Origin: Cokeromyces recurvatus
Taxonomy: Eukaryota; Mucoromycota; Mucoromycetes; Mucorales; Mucoraceae
Assembly: GCF_025118155.1 (NCBI RefSeq)
Contig: NW_026251418.1
Coordinates: 62,001 to 126,000 of the forward strand
Direction: 5' to 3'
DNA: 64,000 nucleotides
In this document: positions 46,779 to 59,762 of the stretch, piece after piece
How positions within the stretch are numbered: the stretch's first letter is position 1
How the letters are laid out: the number at the start of each line of letters is the position of its first letter
Notes under the pieces: model-generated
Told to the model about the DNA's origin: nothing
Database searches by the model: none
What the model saw: the letters and a program-made list of their open reading frames with translations, nothing else
Program-made: the position numbers and the translations under genes

Positions 46779-49411
46779 TTATAATAGTGTATTAGCAAAC
46801 AATGGTATGTTGTTCTGGTGTTGATAAGGAAAGCACTTTACGTGTAGTTGAATATGGAGTTGAATTTAATGTGGAAGGGCAATTGGATATTCCATTAATT
46901 AATGATGTATGGGCTTTTTCTTCAAATAATAGCGAGTAAGGTATCTTTTATGTTAAATATAAAATAGTTTATTTATAGACTTCTATTAGATCAAATGATA
47001 CCCTACTTGTTTCAAAAGATGAAGAAACTTGTATATTAAAGTCTGCCAATACAAATGAAATAAATTATGCTTTTATGTTAGATACTATCACAAGAACGAT
47101 TACAATGACAAAAGCAGGATATTTACTTCAAGTGACGCCATTCCTTGTTCGATTAATACAAGCAAATCAAATATTGGATGAATGGAAGCCACCTAAAGGA
47201 CAAGAAATCAAACTTGCTAAAGCAAACAGTACAACATGTATTGTATGTTATGAAGATGGCATACTTGTTTATTTGGACTGTACTGGGAATACATTAAGAG
47301 AAATTTGGTATGAAACGAAAAACAAAAAAAAAAAAAAAGACTGTATAGTATACATTTATTCTTTTATTTGTATATTCATTTATATTCTTGACAAGTGTAA
47401 GGGATTTTGTAGATATTTCATGTATAAACATAAGTGTACACACAGAAAATGGAACACCCCATGACTATGTATTGATTAGTATGTTAACACAACCTAGAGT
47501 GATGATATTAAGATTAGAAACATTGAGTCCTATAATGGAGTTTACTTTGGAAAGTTCTATAAGAGCAGCAGATTTATTAATGATAAAATTAGAAAGTACA
47601 CTCTATTTTATGATTTTATCCGGTAAGTACAAGAAGTTATATTCTGCTATACTTTATACATTGGTGGTAACAAGTTAATTAGGTGATGGACAATTACAAA
47701 GTTGTGAAATGCAGTTTAAAGAAAATAAGTTTATATGTCAGAAGAAGAAATCATCAACAGTAGGAACATATTGTACTGGCATGTATCCTTATTATCATAC
47801 AGGTCAACAAAAGGTGTTTATTTCAGGCAGTCAACCTACTGTCATTACTAGCTTTAATGATACCTTGTTCTTTTCAACAGTTAATTTAAAAGTAAAATCT
47901 ATAACACATATATATCTTGCCTTTTCATTCATTCATTCATTTTTTTTTTTAGAATATTCGTGGATTTTGTTTATTAAATGATCGCATCGTTTTAACAACA
48001 GATCATGGTATTTTATGGGGACAAATTGATGTACTTCAGAAGCTTCATCACACGAGAATTGATTTAGGAAATGATATGCCTACACGTATTCAATACATGA
48101 AACTAGCCAAAGCTTTAGCTGTCAGTACAATTTCAATTTGTAAAAATGAATTCAATGAATTGATAACACGAAAGGGTAAACTTCAAATATTAGACGCTTT
48201 AACATTTAAAGCCATGGATAGTTGTGAGTTACTTGAAAATGAAATTGTGGAAAGTATGACGATGGCACAATTTAGAGAGTATCCTAATCAAGAATATTTA
48301 TTTGTGGGAACTGCTATTGAGGATACTGAAGAAGGAGATATCAATCATGGTCGAATCTTGGTATTTAATATAAAAGAAAATCAGAAAATTGAATTGATTG
48401 AAGAAGTTGAAGAACCAGGCGTAGTGTATAGTATAAAAGCCTTTCAAAATTCAGTAGTGGCTGGTATCGATGATTCTGTAAAGTATATGAACATGTTATT
48501 TGGACTTGTTACAAATAGTTATTGATTATTTTTGCTAGATCTATTGTCTCGAGAAATTTAGCCCAGATTTAAGAAAAGGAGATCGCATTCAATTTTGTTG
48601 TAATCGAGTAGAGAATGTATTACCTTTGCATTTAGATACAAGAGGGAATCAAGTGTTAGTAGGAGATCTTATGCAATCTATGTATGTATTAAGAGCGTCG
48701 AAAAATAATCCAGTTAAATTAGAATTAGCAGCCAATGATTCAGAACCTGCATGGATGACATCAGTTAAATTTGTAAATGATCGTATATATATTGGAGCTG
48801 ATGATGGACGTAATTTATTTACATTATCTGCTGCACAGTCTAATAAAGAGAATGATACCAGTACACATGATAAAAATGGGAGCGTTATTAAGATGGAATG
48901 GAAAGGAGGATTTCATGTTGGCTCAATGATTAATCGCATGAGATCAGGTATAGATACAAAGTTTGAATGACCTGTATGTGTGTTATTAATCAACCAAGAT
49001 AAATAACAATTAGATACCATTTCAAGTAGTGTAGTTCTAACAGGCTCCAATGTAAGCCCTTATGAAAATCCTTTTACATTTGTTACAGTGGCGGGATCAA
49101 TTGGAACTGTGAAATCGATATCACTTCAATCATTTAAACTTCTTCGCATATTACAAGAAGGCGTTTTAAGTAAAAAAGAAAATATTGGAGGACTAAAATA
49201 TCATGAATGGCGTATGTTTAAACCTAAGATTGGACTCAATACAAGACATAGTCCACATGTAGAAGCCAGTAACTATATTGATGGAGATATTATTAATGAG
49301 TGGATTCAATTACCAATAGAAGCCAAAAAAGAAATCATAAGTCAATCTCCTGTATTTAGTGAAAAGACTATAAAAGACATTGATCAGTTTGTTCATAGTT
49401 TAATATATTAA
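45272..49411 (+). CDS. DDB1: DNA damage-binding protein 1 (DDB1) homologue
   Basis: Large triple-beta-propeller adaptor of CUL4-RING ubiquitin ligases. Start at 45272 gives MSEYHVVTTIMSPTAITCAV, KGNFIYP, then ISKGTKIEIYSI; the N-terminal propeller pattern matches DDB1/Mms1/CPSF-A. Later exons read HSLARETEEEEHVVVDPRTN, GGVLAIGEYIISYHD, FYIGSSQADPCIIRL (the SQ..S propeller B signature) and RGFCLLNDRIVLTTDHGILW. Then come LFVGTAIEDTEEGDINHGRI, VRSIYCLEKFSP-type residues, WMTSVKFVNDRIYIGADDGR, KMEWKGGFHVGSMINRMRSG and PIEAKKEI near the end. The C terminus at 49411 ends DQFVHSLIY. There are about a dozen introns. One near 46715-46790 contains an A40 run. The donor of the exon ending HTCTIP is GTAGGC. 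Expected length of about 1,100 residues fits. Confidence 0.92.
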
Positions 49412-49951
49412 ATTTTTGTATGTATATTAAAAGATAGTTTTGACTATCTGTTTTATAAATGAACAAAGAAAGATAATGAATACACATAAATAGTATGAAA
49501 CATGTATAATGAAAACAAAGGGAATAAAACATAAGATCAAGTTTGTTGTAAAGATTGACGATATTCATGACTTTAAACATCTTGAAGAAGAAGAGTCCAG
49601 TGAACTACACAATAGTGATTCCACTACTATTGACATTCTTCAAATCCATGAAATGTAAAACCTTGATACAACAATAAGTATCAAAAGAAAAGGTCCCACA
49701 AATAATACTAAAACAAACAAACAACTTCAAAATGTTTCATTCTTGTTCCAAAAAAAGGAGAACAATGCTAAATAACAGTCCTCAGGGGCTTTTAATTGTT
49801 ATTTATCTAATGTACGAATATTACATAACAATTAATGAATTTATATGCACTTGAAAAAAAAAAAAGTTTATAAATAATATATACTTTTACTATCTTATTT
49901 GCATCTTTTCTTCTTCTTCTTTTCTTCTATTATACAAAGTAAAAACAGAAT
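49412..49951. other. Spacer DDB1 to PRC1/Ase1
   Basis: 540 bp without coding evidence. A 70-codon minus ORF over the DDB1 end is low-complexity. Confidence 0.5.
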
Positions 49952-52281
49952 ATGAATATTATTAATAAGCATATCTCTACTTTAAGTACATTATGGTCAT
50001 CACTTGATATCGATCATTTTACAATTGATAAGAAGCTTCAGGTAACCCATAAAGTATAAAATAATTCTGATTTAAATGTATAACTTAATATATGCAATTA
50101 TTAGCCTATCATTAATGATTTTGAAAAGTTAATATTTAATGAAAAAAAAGAAAAGGATTTATTAGCTGCTACTATTGAAGATATCAAGGTAATAAAACAA
50201 ATCATGCTTATTCTATTACAACAACAAAACTCATATATATACATAAATGTATTAATTAGGAAAGTATTGACTCTGCATCTCAGTTATTAGGCGTATCTGT
50301 AGACTGTATGGTCTATTCTACTATTGATAAAGATAATCATATCGTTGTTTCACCTATCATTCGTAATGAGTTTTATGATTTAAGGCCAACCTATTCTAAA
50401 TATAAAGCTTTATCAGAGCTTAACTCTAGATTAACTTATGTATGAATACGAATAGAATTATATCTATTCTAATAAATTAATAATGCTATTCTATATAAAT
50501 AGGAGGTAGCCATTAGAAAGCAACACTTGAAAACATGGCTCTTTCATATTCAAATACTATGTAAACAATTATGTTTACCTTACAAGTTTAAGACAATTCA
50601 AGTAAATCTATCCATCCCTGTATTTATATACACATATCTACATATAGAATTATTCCTATTTACGTATGTTTGATTTGTCTAGGAATATGAAGAAAATGAT
50701 CTTTCTTGGGCGACGATTCAAGCTGTAAAATTATACTCTATATATCTTATATATCTATATCCAATAATACAATTATACTCACATTTAGATACTATAGATC
50801 AGCTTGGAATTATATAATTTAAGATCACTCAAAGTATATATCATTCTTTAATATATATGTTATAACATACATATTTATTTTGTTACTTGTAGGCAACGTG
50901 TATTAAACAGTTAAACACTTGTATTCAATCTATTCAATTTTATTATCATTTGCTTCAATATAATCCTCAAAAAGAGAATTATATGTCGACTTTAAATCCT
51001 CCTAGTGTCTACCATCAATACATTCTAGCCACTTTATTTGAAAATCATCCCTTAAAATCAAGGAATTCTAAAGTCATTGATATTAATACTTACTTGAATG
51101 ATTTACCAAATCCTATCAACTACTACATGCAACCATGTATTGCAGATCATCTTAAAAACGATTTAGTTCGTCAAGACACATTGAATCAATTCAGTCAACA
51201 TGTCACAAGTCTAAAATCATTATATGAAACAAGATGCAGATCGTATCGATATTCAGTAAATAAAATAAAGGCTTTATGGGAAGAATTAGAGATCCCGATT
51301 GCGAAGAGATCTGTTCTTCCCACCTTTTTAGGGAAAAAAAGTATATTAGTTGTAAGTAAATAAATAAATATATTTGAACTGATAACTATACACACACAGA
51401 ATAATGATGTATGATATTAGATTAAACAAATAGTGGATAAAGTTGAATATTTGAAAAGAAAACACTTTAATGAATATTTTCAACAGGTAAAAAATATATA
51501 TACATCTATTTGTATTCAGTAGATGAAATATAACGGTATCACTTATTAATTTAACAAAAAAAAAAAAAAGCTTATATTAGAGTTAACTCCTTTATGGGAT
51601 AGTTGTTTCATTATTGAGACGGAAAGAAATGAGTTTATATCTACGCTGTATAAAAAAAGTATATATTAATATTTATTATACTTTCTTGTTTGTTATTCAT
51701 GTAATACCCTTTTATATATATATATATTTATATTTATATGCATATTAGATGTCAAATCAGAGATTAAATTAGAAGTAGAACGTCATATGACAAGTCTTAA
51801 GCAAGTGCAACATATGGCAAAAGCCCTTCACTTATTCATTCAAAAGAGAAAGGATTTAATTCAGGTACAAAATAAGATAAGATAAAATGAAATAAAATGA
51901 AATAATTTTATTTTTATAGGAAATGATTGATTTTGAAAAGACTGCAACTGATCCCAAGAGACTCTTTAAGGCTTCCTTTCAATTAATAAAAGAAGAAAAA
52001 TGGCGAAAGTCTTGCTATCCTCGCTTACTTCGATTAAATCGACAATTGATCAAATCAATTCAAGAATTTGAACGATTCACTGGTAAATTTTTAATGCTAG
52101 GCTCTGTCCGTTACATAGATACTCTTGTAAGCTTATTTATTATGTTAAATAATATAAACACAATGATTTAAATGATTTTATTTAGCATGCAGAAGTGAAA
52201 GACAAAGAAGCGAAACAAACCTTTTTCGGCTCCTTGAATAATTCAAATATTACTTTAACATGTACCTGTATTCAAAATTAG
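49952..52281 (+). CDS. ASE1: PRC1/Ase1/MAP65 microtubule bundling protein
   Basis: Antiparallel microtubule crosslinker of the spindle midzone. Exon 1 at 49952 gives MNIINKHISTLSTLWSSLDI. Further exons are short. The central region ends with NKIKALWEELEIPIAKR, the conserved spectrin-like domain start, then KHFNEYFQQLILELTPLWDS, and EMIDFEKTATDPKRLFKASF with RLLRLNRQLIKSIQEFER and TGKFLMLGSVRYIDTL. This is the canonical MAP65 microtubule-binding block. The last exon ends with TAG at 52279-52281. The short C-terminal tail (EVKDKEAKQTFFGSLNNSN) replaces the long basic, Cdk-regulated tail of other fungi. No KEN box or clear NLS is seen. It shares its midzone role with the kinesin-4-like motor at 37-40.5 kb, its usual partner in animals. 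Confidence 0.88.
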
Positions 52282-52600
52282 AGGACATCATATCTTTTAT
52301 TTATAATAACAAAATATAAATGCAAGTAGACGTTATATTATGAACTCTGTTGAACTGTATTATACAAATAAACAAATAAACAAAAAAAACATCCCAGTTA
52401 AATATTGTATACCATACATTTATATTTGAATTGATGTGTAATAATACTTTAGTTCAAAATGAGACTATTTAATATAATTGCTCCTTATAAACAAAGTTCG
52501 AATTAATGAAGACTTTTTATTATATAATTATTAGTAGAACTAACACCTTCTTGAAGACCACTACTACTACTACTACTGCTGCTGCTACTACTACTGCATA
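52282..52600. other. 3' flank of Ase1-like gene with AGT/AGC repeat
   Basis: AT-rich sequence followed by an ACT/GCT trinucleotide repeat (52560-52595). On the minus strand one frame of the repeat reads Ser(11)-GLQEGVSSTNNYIIKSLH and a stop. Confidence 0.45.
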
Positions 52601-52603
52601 GAA

Positions 52604-53121
52604 TTATGAACAAGACAAAAAAAAACTATCATTCAACAATAACGTCTCTGAATTAGACATTAAAAGTATATACGCAATGGAAATAAATATACTTGCTTTT
52701 CTCTGTTTAAATAAATTTATGCTTTGTGTACTTCCAAGTCGTATTTGAAACAATTCTATTGATAAATATCTCATGTCTCTGTAAACATCACTATCTTGTT
52801 TTGACGATTTTGTTTACCTATCTTGCTTCACATTGGTTTTCTAAAATAACGGGTTTTATCTTTATATCTTTTTTTTTCTTTACATTTATTGGTGGACTCA
52901 GCTTGGGTATACAAATATATAGCTTTGTTTCCCCTTATACGTATTAAGAACAATTTAATGAATATTCTATTTTGATTAAAAAAAAAATGGATATCCGTCC
53001 CTCCAATGCAGCTTATATATAAATACATGTATCTTGTATTTAATTCCAAGTGATGTATTGTTTTTAGCTGCTCTATCAATTATGCTAGCATCCAAACAAG
53101 ATGAAACAATTCTTTGTATAC
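52604..53121 (-). CDS. Unassigned minus-strand gene candidate (partial exons)
   Basis: Two protein-like blocks lie between Ase1 and Pmp3 on the minus strand. One block (about 53121-53030, preceded by AATGTAG) reads IQRIVSSCLDASIIDRAAKN then NTSLGIKYK. The other (about 52810-52697) reads SSKQDSDVYRDMRYLSIELF and QIRLGSTQSINLFKQRK. Its frame stays open to 52604, and the AGT repeat further on could be an alternative last exon. Composition differs from surrounding UTR-like DNA. I could not establish a start codon or all splice joins, and no family is recognised. It may be a small multi-exon gene or the relic of one. Confidence 0.3.
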
Positions 53122-53516
53122 TACATTAAGAATTGTTGTACGTAAAATCACATTGCCACAAAAATATACATAAAAAAAAAACTTGTGTTAATTTTTTTTT
53201 AAAAAAAAAAGCAAGATTTTTATTGCCCTCTCTTTCTAGTAAAGAAAAAGTCATGAAAAAGAAGAATAACGAGAATTACATAATAATTATAGCATATATG
53301 CTGCTACTAAGTTTATATATAAATATACAGTTTATTATTTCATATTAAGCAAAGAAAAAGAAAAAGAGAAAAAGAAAAAGAAAAAAAAAGAAAGTAAGAG
53401 GAGGTTGTCGTGTTCTTCTGACGGTTTTGTTCGTAGTAGTAGTAGTTAGTAGTTGTAGTTAGTAGTAGCATAATAAGTAAATAGGAGTTTAAATTATCTC
53501 GATATTGATTCTGTTT
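53122..53516. other. 3' flank of Pmp3
   Basis: AT-rich DNA with an AAAGAAAAAG repeat (53350-53390) and TAGTAGTAG repeats (53433-53470). No coding signal. Confidence 0.4.
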
Positions 53517-53851
53517 CTAGTACTTTAGTATAATATAAAGTGCATGAACTAAAAATAAACAAAACAGTGTCAATAGACAATTCCCAGTAAACCAAAAAAA
53601 AAAAAAAAAAAAAAAATAAATAAATAAAAAAAAAATACTTACTGATACCAGGAATATAACCAAGACAAGTCAAACCAATATTAATTAAAAGATCAATAGT
53701 ACATCCTCTTTCAAGAAAGACGCCAAGAGGTGGTAAAATAACAGCTGAACAAAAATAAAAATTATAAGTAACCCTCTCCCATTTGACAACATTTCTTTTC
53801 AAATACTTTACCAAAAATAATTTTACAAATATCTGAAGCAGTAAAAGCCAT
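53517..53851 (-). CDS. PMP3: Plasma membrane proteolipid 3 (Pmp3/UPF0057)
   Basis: A 57-residue membrane protein in three exons. Exon 1 starts at 53851 (MAFTASDICKIIF) and has a GGTAAAG junction. Exon 2 reads AVILPPLGVFLERGCTIDLL then INIGLTCLGYIPGI. Exon 3 (acceptor TTTTTAG near 53549) reads HALYIILKY, with TAG at 53517. Two hydrophobic helices, the PPLGVF motif and the GYIPGxxHA ending are diagnostic for Pmp3, which modulates membrane potential and salt tolerance in yeast. An intron with A23 follows exon 2. The full-length product is normal for the family. Confidence 0.95.
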
Positions 53852-54010
53852 TGTGGGAAATAGAGATTATTATTATTATAATTAAAAAAGAAAAAAAAAA
53901 AAAAGAAAATTTTTGTATGAAAAAAAAAGCGTTCCATTTTATATAAAATTTCCGTATATGCGGTGTAACAGAAAAAAAAAACGTCATAATTTTATTTATT
54001 TTTTCTTAAA

Positions 54011-57000
54011 TTAGATACTGTTTAGAGTTTTCCAAGCATCTAAACGCCAAGGTGCCATCATAATTGACCTTTGAGCATATTTCTTTGACTTTGCTTGATC
54101 TTGATTATTTGCTAAAGCAGCATACTCATAAGCTTCTGATTGTAAACGTGCAATATATGATTTATGTGACATAACGAGTGAACTAGAAGCAATCACTTGT
54201 TTTATCGAATGATCATTGTCTACCATTTCTTTACTTAAACGAGACCAAACTAAGCCTAACCAAGGTGTTTGATGAACACTTTTTATCAAGGCACGCATAG
54301 ATCCTATATTCTATAATAATAATGACGTCATTTAATTTTTTCTTTTTTTTTTTTCTTCCTTTCTTTGTTTTGTTTTTCTATCACATGTGAAACAAAATTA
54401 CCTTGAGTTTATAGAATTTTGAAAATAACCAAGAAATTAATTGTTCTTTGTCCGACTCATCTGTAAATTAAAATATTGAATTAATAATTATAACAGTAAT
54501 AAAAAGAGAGAGAGAGAGAGAAAAAAAAAAAGAGGCAAGCTATTGTGATATATTTACATGCAACATGGGCAGGTACTTTAGCTAATTCTTGTAAAGCAGC
54601 TGTTGTAAGTGTTTCATCATCTTCAAGTATACCCATGACACATAAAGAGAAAATAGCTGGTAAATAAGTTGGATTCTCGGTAATGCTAAGAAAAATTAAG
54701 AAAAAAATAAATAAATAAAAAAAATCAATCAATTATTATTAATTTATACCAAGAAAATAATTGATCTTTTGCAACTGATCTTTGTTCTTCTCCACCTAAA
54801 GCCCATAGTACTTTACTTAGTAATACAATCACATCTTGTCGTAATTCAATGTCATCTACGGTTGCATTCAGCGCCATTTCAAACATGGATAGTGACTCTG
54901 GTAATTTATCAAGGAAATAATAGGCAATACCAGCATTTAATTGTGAATACACACTCAATGTATCTCCAGCATGATTAGCCATGATACGAATGGCTCCTTC
55001 AAAATCACCTGCTGCACAAAGGACACGACCTAAATTAGCATGTACCTTAAAAAGTCGTTCATCCTTATTTTCTTCCTGTGAATTGGACTCTAAAGCAAGG
55101 ATAGCTGACGCAAAGGCTTCAGCAGCTCTTTCATATTGTCCTAAACGCTCTAATAATAATCCTAATAAATTTAAAGCTACAGCATCTTTGTTTTCCTTTT
55201 GTGTTAATTTTTCAAGTGCAAAAATAGCCATGACAACTGCATTACTATCATTAGGGTGTTGATAATAAACGGTAGAGGCATAACCATAACTAGCCTCTAT
55301 GGTTGCAAGTGCATTTGAGGAACCGTTTGACATAAATGCATGCTCAAAAAGATCTCCTGCATCTGTCTTCCAAAGTGACGCAGCATAAGCTTGTCCAACC
55401 CAGGCAGAGATCCATTCAGGATCTAATCCATGTGCCATTTCAAAGGCTTGATTTGCTAATTCATAGTCTTTACAGGTTAAACAAAGGAATCCATAATTAG
55501 TCCAAGGAATGGCGCTTTTATTATTGAACTCCATTGCTTTAATAAAAGCATATTGTGCCATTTTTAACATCTTTTGATCTTCTTTCTGACTCATCGCAAT
55601 CACACCGAGTGTGTTCCAGTACATGGATTCAATAGGCTCAAGCTTCAGAGCCACTTGTACACATCGAATAGATAATTCTATAGATGATGTTGTAGGTTCT
55701 AATAAGCCAAGTTGATAATAGACAAAACCTAAATCATGCCAATAAGCTGGTGCAATCGCTTGATGATTTTTAGACAATACAATGGCTTGTTTGTAAGCAT
55801 AAGCAGCACAAGAAAAGACGATGGTCAGGGCTACAGTACCATCTAAGCTATTTACATCTTCAAGAGATAAAAATTCATTTAACCAATGATGCGTCATATC
55901 ATTATTTAACTTAAGAGGATCTATCGTGTCTGACAAATGAATTATCGCCTGAAGTAGTTCAAAATTACATTCTATCACATGTTGTGGTATCTGTCGATAA
56001 AACATGCAGGCATCACCTATCAATTTCCAAAACATCAAGACGGTTGCATCTTGTTTAATACCTTTCAAACATGTAGTAAGAACATGATGACAACCATCAG
56101 AGGAGCGGCCAAAGAAACCAGCTTGAAAATCTTCTTTTGCATGTTCAAGATAGGCTTCTGCAAGACCTACTAAGCTAGGAATATAATTGGGTTTATCTTG
56201 CTGTTCAGCAAGTTGAAGTGTCTTTTGAAATCCTTGAATAGCATCATCGAGAAGACCAACCTTCTGTTGTACTGTAGCTTGTTCATGATGAGCATGAATG
56301 GAAGTTGGGTCAAGTTGAGTGGCACGTTGAAAGGCTTTAAGTGATGCTACATAACGTCCTGCTTTTGAATAGGATTCAGCAAGCCCTTCCCAACATCGCA
56401 CATCACTTGTATCTGTACGTAAAGCTTTTTGAAAACATACAATCGCTTCATTATATGAATGTGTATTCTATTGAATGAAAAAAAAATAAGTTAAATATAT
56501 ATGTATATACATGTATGAGTGTGTGAGTGTGTGAGTGTGTGTGTGCGTTTACCATATGAATATAGCCCATTCGTCTCCAAGCCCAACCTACTTTAGGACA
56601 TGATTCAGTCATTTGAATAAAAATAGCTTCTGCTTTATCTTCTTCATGCTCAGCAACTAAATAATCTGATAAATGGAAGGCAGCATCCGAATCTAAAGTA
56701 TTTAGTGCATATGCCTTTTGATAACACTTCTTAGCTCTGCCATGATCTTTCTTTATCTCTCGATAATAATGACCCAAGTAAGTGAATCCGCTAGCAAAAT
56801 AAGGATCTAACTTGACTGCTTGCATGAAATAGTTGAAGGCATTTCCAGTATCTTTTTTTAAAATAATAATAAAAAATGGTTATACATTTTATTTATAATT
56901 AAAGTGTAACTTAATTCTTACCTTCCATAGACCAATATATACGACCAAGACGATAATAGTAATCAGCTATGTTATTTGCCATTTCAATTGCCTTTGTTGT

Positions 57001-57582
57001 ATACTGAATAGCTGACTCGTAATCTCCTTTTTCATAGCAAATCCAGCCTAATTCAATAATTGCTTTGTGATTTAAAGGATCTAGTTCCTCGTTAATTTTC
57101 TTAAATTTTTCCATTGCCTCGTCCCATCTCCTTTCTTCAATTAAAATAAGACCTGTGCCCTCTAATGCTTCGACTTCATCCGGATTCCTTTGCAAAATTT
57201 GCTTATAAAGTGTCATAGCATCTCCGTGATATTTTTTATCAAGTAATCGATAACAATGAGCCATACAGATCTCTAATGAAGTCACTGCATTCATCATAGA
57301 ATATCCAGTCTCTAATTTGATTTTTCTGGCTAAATCTCTTCCTTGAGTCGCATATTCTAAACTTGTTTCGTATTCTTTAGATTCATAATAGATTTGGCTG
57401 ACACAAAGATGTCCAAATAAACTATTGGGTACCAAATCAAGCCCCTCACTAAAATAATTGAAAGCTTCATCCATATTGTCAGATTTATAGAGTTGATAGC
57501 CTTTGGCGAGTTTAGCCAACCCATTATCAGGAAATCGATCGATTAACTCATTTAATAATTCCCAGTTATATTTGTCTAATAA

Positions 57583-57618
<36 letters not shown>

Positions 57619-58752
57619 ATTAATTTCGCTATCTCTTTGCTCTTAATATTTATATGTACCTGGTGAACCAACATTATTAAATTCAATTAGAAGTTGAAGA
57701 GGTAATGAATCTTGTGTAGATTTTAATTTTCTTGCTAAAGATATCATTTTTTCATATACCTAATAATATATATAAATGTGTATTCATGTACTCGACAAAG
57801 TATAAAACAGTTTTTTTTTTGCCATACCTCTGCTTTGTGCTCTTTATCAACCCCTAATAACCTTTTGGAATATAAATGTAACAACCTTAATTCCCAAAAC
57901 TCTCGTTCTTCTTTATCATCTGATGTTAGTAATTCTAATACAGTTTCGTACATGCGATCTAATTTAGACAATGCATAAACTTCGCCTTCCACCTCTTTCA
58001 AGATTTGAGCTGGTGTTCCTGCATTCATTCTAAATCGTCTCGATTTTACTTCTTGTTGTATCTGTTGTTCCTGTTCCTTTTCAATTTTTGCAATAATGGT
58101 CTTCCAGATTTCAATTTGAGGCGGTAAATCGGGCTGATCTTTAATGAGATCATAATGTGGACTAAGAGGTAAAAAAAATGACTTTAATAACTCGAGATGT
58201 CGATCTTCGTCTTGTTGATCCTTGTAAACTTTTAAAAGTTTTTTTAAATAGTCTGTTAATCTAGCTCCATCGCCACTACATCAAACGGAGCATAAAAGTG
58301 AGATGATGTCAAGTTTATAATGATGTATTTTTTTTTTTTTATACTTTTTAATAAGTCGTGGTATCAGTTGATTAATCGTCTTTGCTAAAAGATCTTGTTT
58401 GTTTCGCTTTTCATAAAAACTGACAAGACCTTGCCAAGCCAGCATGGTTTCTGGATTGATTTCAATCGCTCTTTTATAAGCTTCTTCTGCCTCTTCATCA
58501 TTTTCAAGACCTGTATAAGCAACACCTAAAAATACCCATCTAATAAAAAAAAAAAAAAAAAGAAAAAGAAAAAATCCTCAGTTTTCAGTTAATGTCACAA
58601 AATTCATTTCAATCAATTGTCTTTTATATATACGCGTTGTAGTTTTCGCCCTCCCATAATAATACACGTTTGCATGCTTTGACTGCTTCATTAAATTCTT
58701 TTTTTCCAATGGCTTCTCTTGCAGTTTTCAAATCTGCTTTTGAATTCATCAT
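54011..58752 (-). CDS. SKI3: Ski3/TTC37 superkiller complex TPR protein
   Basis: Large tetratricopeptide scaffold of the Ski complex (Ski2-Ski3-Ski8), feeding mRNA to the cytoplasmic exosome. Start at 58752 (MMNSKADLKTAREAIGKKEF), the typical Ski3 N terminus. TPR helices follow: VFLGVAYTGLENDEEAEEAY, INPETMLAWQGLVSFYEKR, LAKGYQLYKSDNMDEAFNYF, ALEGTGLILIEERRWDEAME, DPYFASGFTYLGHYYREIKK, and in the long exon RCWEGLAESYSKAGRYVASL, NTLGVIAMSQKEDQ, PWTNYGFLCL, LNLLGLLLERLGQYERAAEA and VHANLGRVLCAAGDFEGAIR. The C terminus at 54011 ends SIMMAPWRLDAWKTL. About ten introns; one near 57580 carries A31. It is divergent from the TMX gene (171 bp apart). Confidence 0.93.
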
Positions 58753-58819
58753 GTATAATTACAGAAAAAAAAAAAAAGGTGAATTATTATGTGTTTAGAA
58801 TGGATATAGAGTGGAGCGT

Positions 58820-58865
<46 letters not shown>

Positions 58866-58923
58866 TGTGCTAATTTTTATACTTCCATATTTTTTTTTTT
58901 TTCCCTTTCCTTAATTTAACATT
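58753..58923. promoter_or_regulatory. Divergent promoter Ski3 / TMX with A42
   Basis: Only 171 bp separate the two start codons, and 42 of them are one run of A (58821-58862), with a T12 run at 58892-58903. Poly(dA:dT) tracts exclude nucleosomes in fungi, so this is a plausible shared open promoter. Confidence 0.6.
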
Positions 58924-59762
58924 ATGAGAATTTATTTCAGTTTGATATGTATAGGTTTACTTGCTTTAATAACTTTATGTAAAGCAAGCATTCATCAATT
59001 AACAGATGAAAACTTTTCTACTCTTGTTAAAAAGGAAGATGAATGGTTAATTGATTTGTAAAGCTTGTATAAGACATAGAGTGTGAACAAGGATAATAAC
59101 GATTATTATAGTTATGCTGATTGGTGTGGTTATTGTAAACGCTTGGAACCAAAATTTTTAGCAGCAGATCGTTTATTGTCTAAAATCGAAAATAATAATG
59201 TTAAATTAGGATGGGTTAATATTGAAGATAATCCTGGTTTGGCGGCTCGCTTTTTCATTTCTCGCTTACCTACTGTTGTACATATTAAAGATCATCAAGG
59301 TAATAATAATAATAATAATAGTACATGCCCTCTAGTTTAAACCTTTTATTATGTATAGTCCGTATTGTAAAACGTATACAACGAGATGCAGATATTGTTA
59401 ACTTTATTACTTTTGAAGAATGGCGTAACGTGGATCCTAAATCAAGTTTAATGTCACCATTTAGTCCATTGTAAATACTAATGAGTTATATATATATATA
59501 TGTATAATATAGTCTAATAATATCTATTGTTAGCGGTAAAATGGTAGGATTTACAGGAAAAGTGGTTAAAAAATTATCGTCCTATTCTCCTTGGACAATG
59601 ATAGGTATCTTGACTGGATTCCTTATTTGTGCTATCAGTTTACCCATTATTTTGACTAAGAAACAACAACAATTCGTAAAAAATAAGGATGACCCTATAC
59701 AGAACACAAGTAAGAAGAATACAGCATTGCGTGCAAGAAATAAATCAAAACGTATAGATTAA
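58924..59762 (+). CDS. TMX-like transmembrane thioredoxin (ER oxidoreductase)
   Basis: ER membrane thioredoxin-domain protein. Start at 58924: signal peptide MRIYFSLICIGLLALITLCKA, then HQLTDENFSTLVKKEDEWLI. An intron splits DFYADWCGYCKRLEPKF; the active site is Cys-Gly-Tyr-Cys. The thioredoxin fold continues with WVNIEDNPGLAARF, the cis-Pro loop SRLPTVVHIKDH, and RDADIVNFITFEEWRNV. A transmembrane helix near residues 190-210 (SPWTMIGILTGFLICAISLP then IILT) is followed by a basic cytosolic tail ending ARNKSKRID. It resembles TMX/Eps1-type PDIs. Four exons; an ATA/TAT-rich intron lies near 59474-59533. Confidence 0.88.

Noticed and set aside
53494..53937. 147-codon minus ORF as a single gene
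   Set aside because: It runs through introns of Pmp3; only the spliced 57-residue product matches the family.
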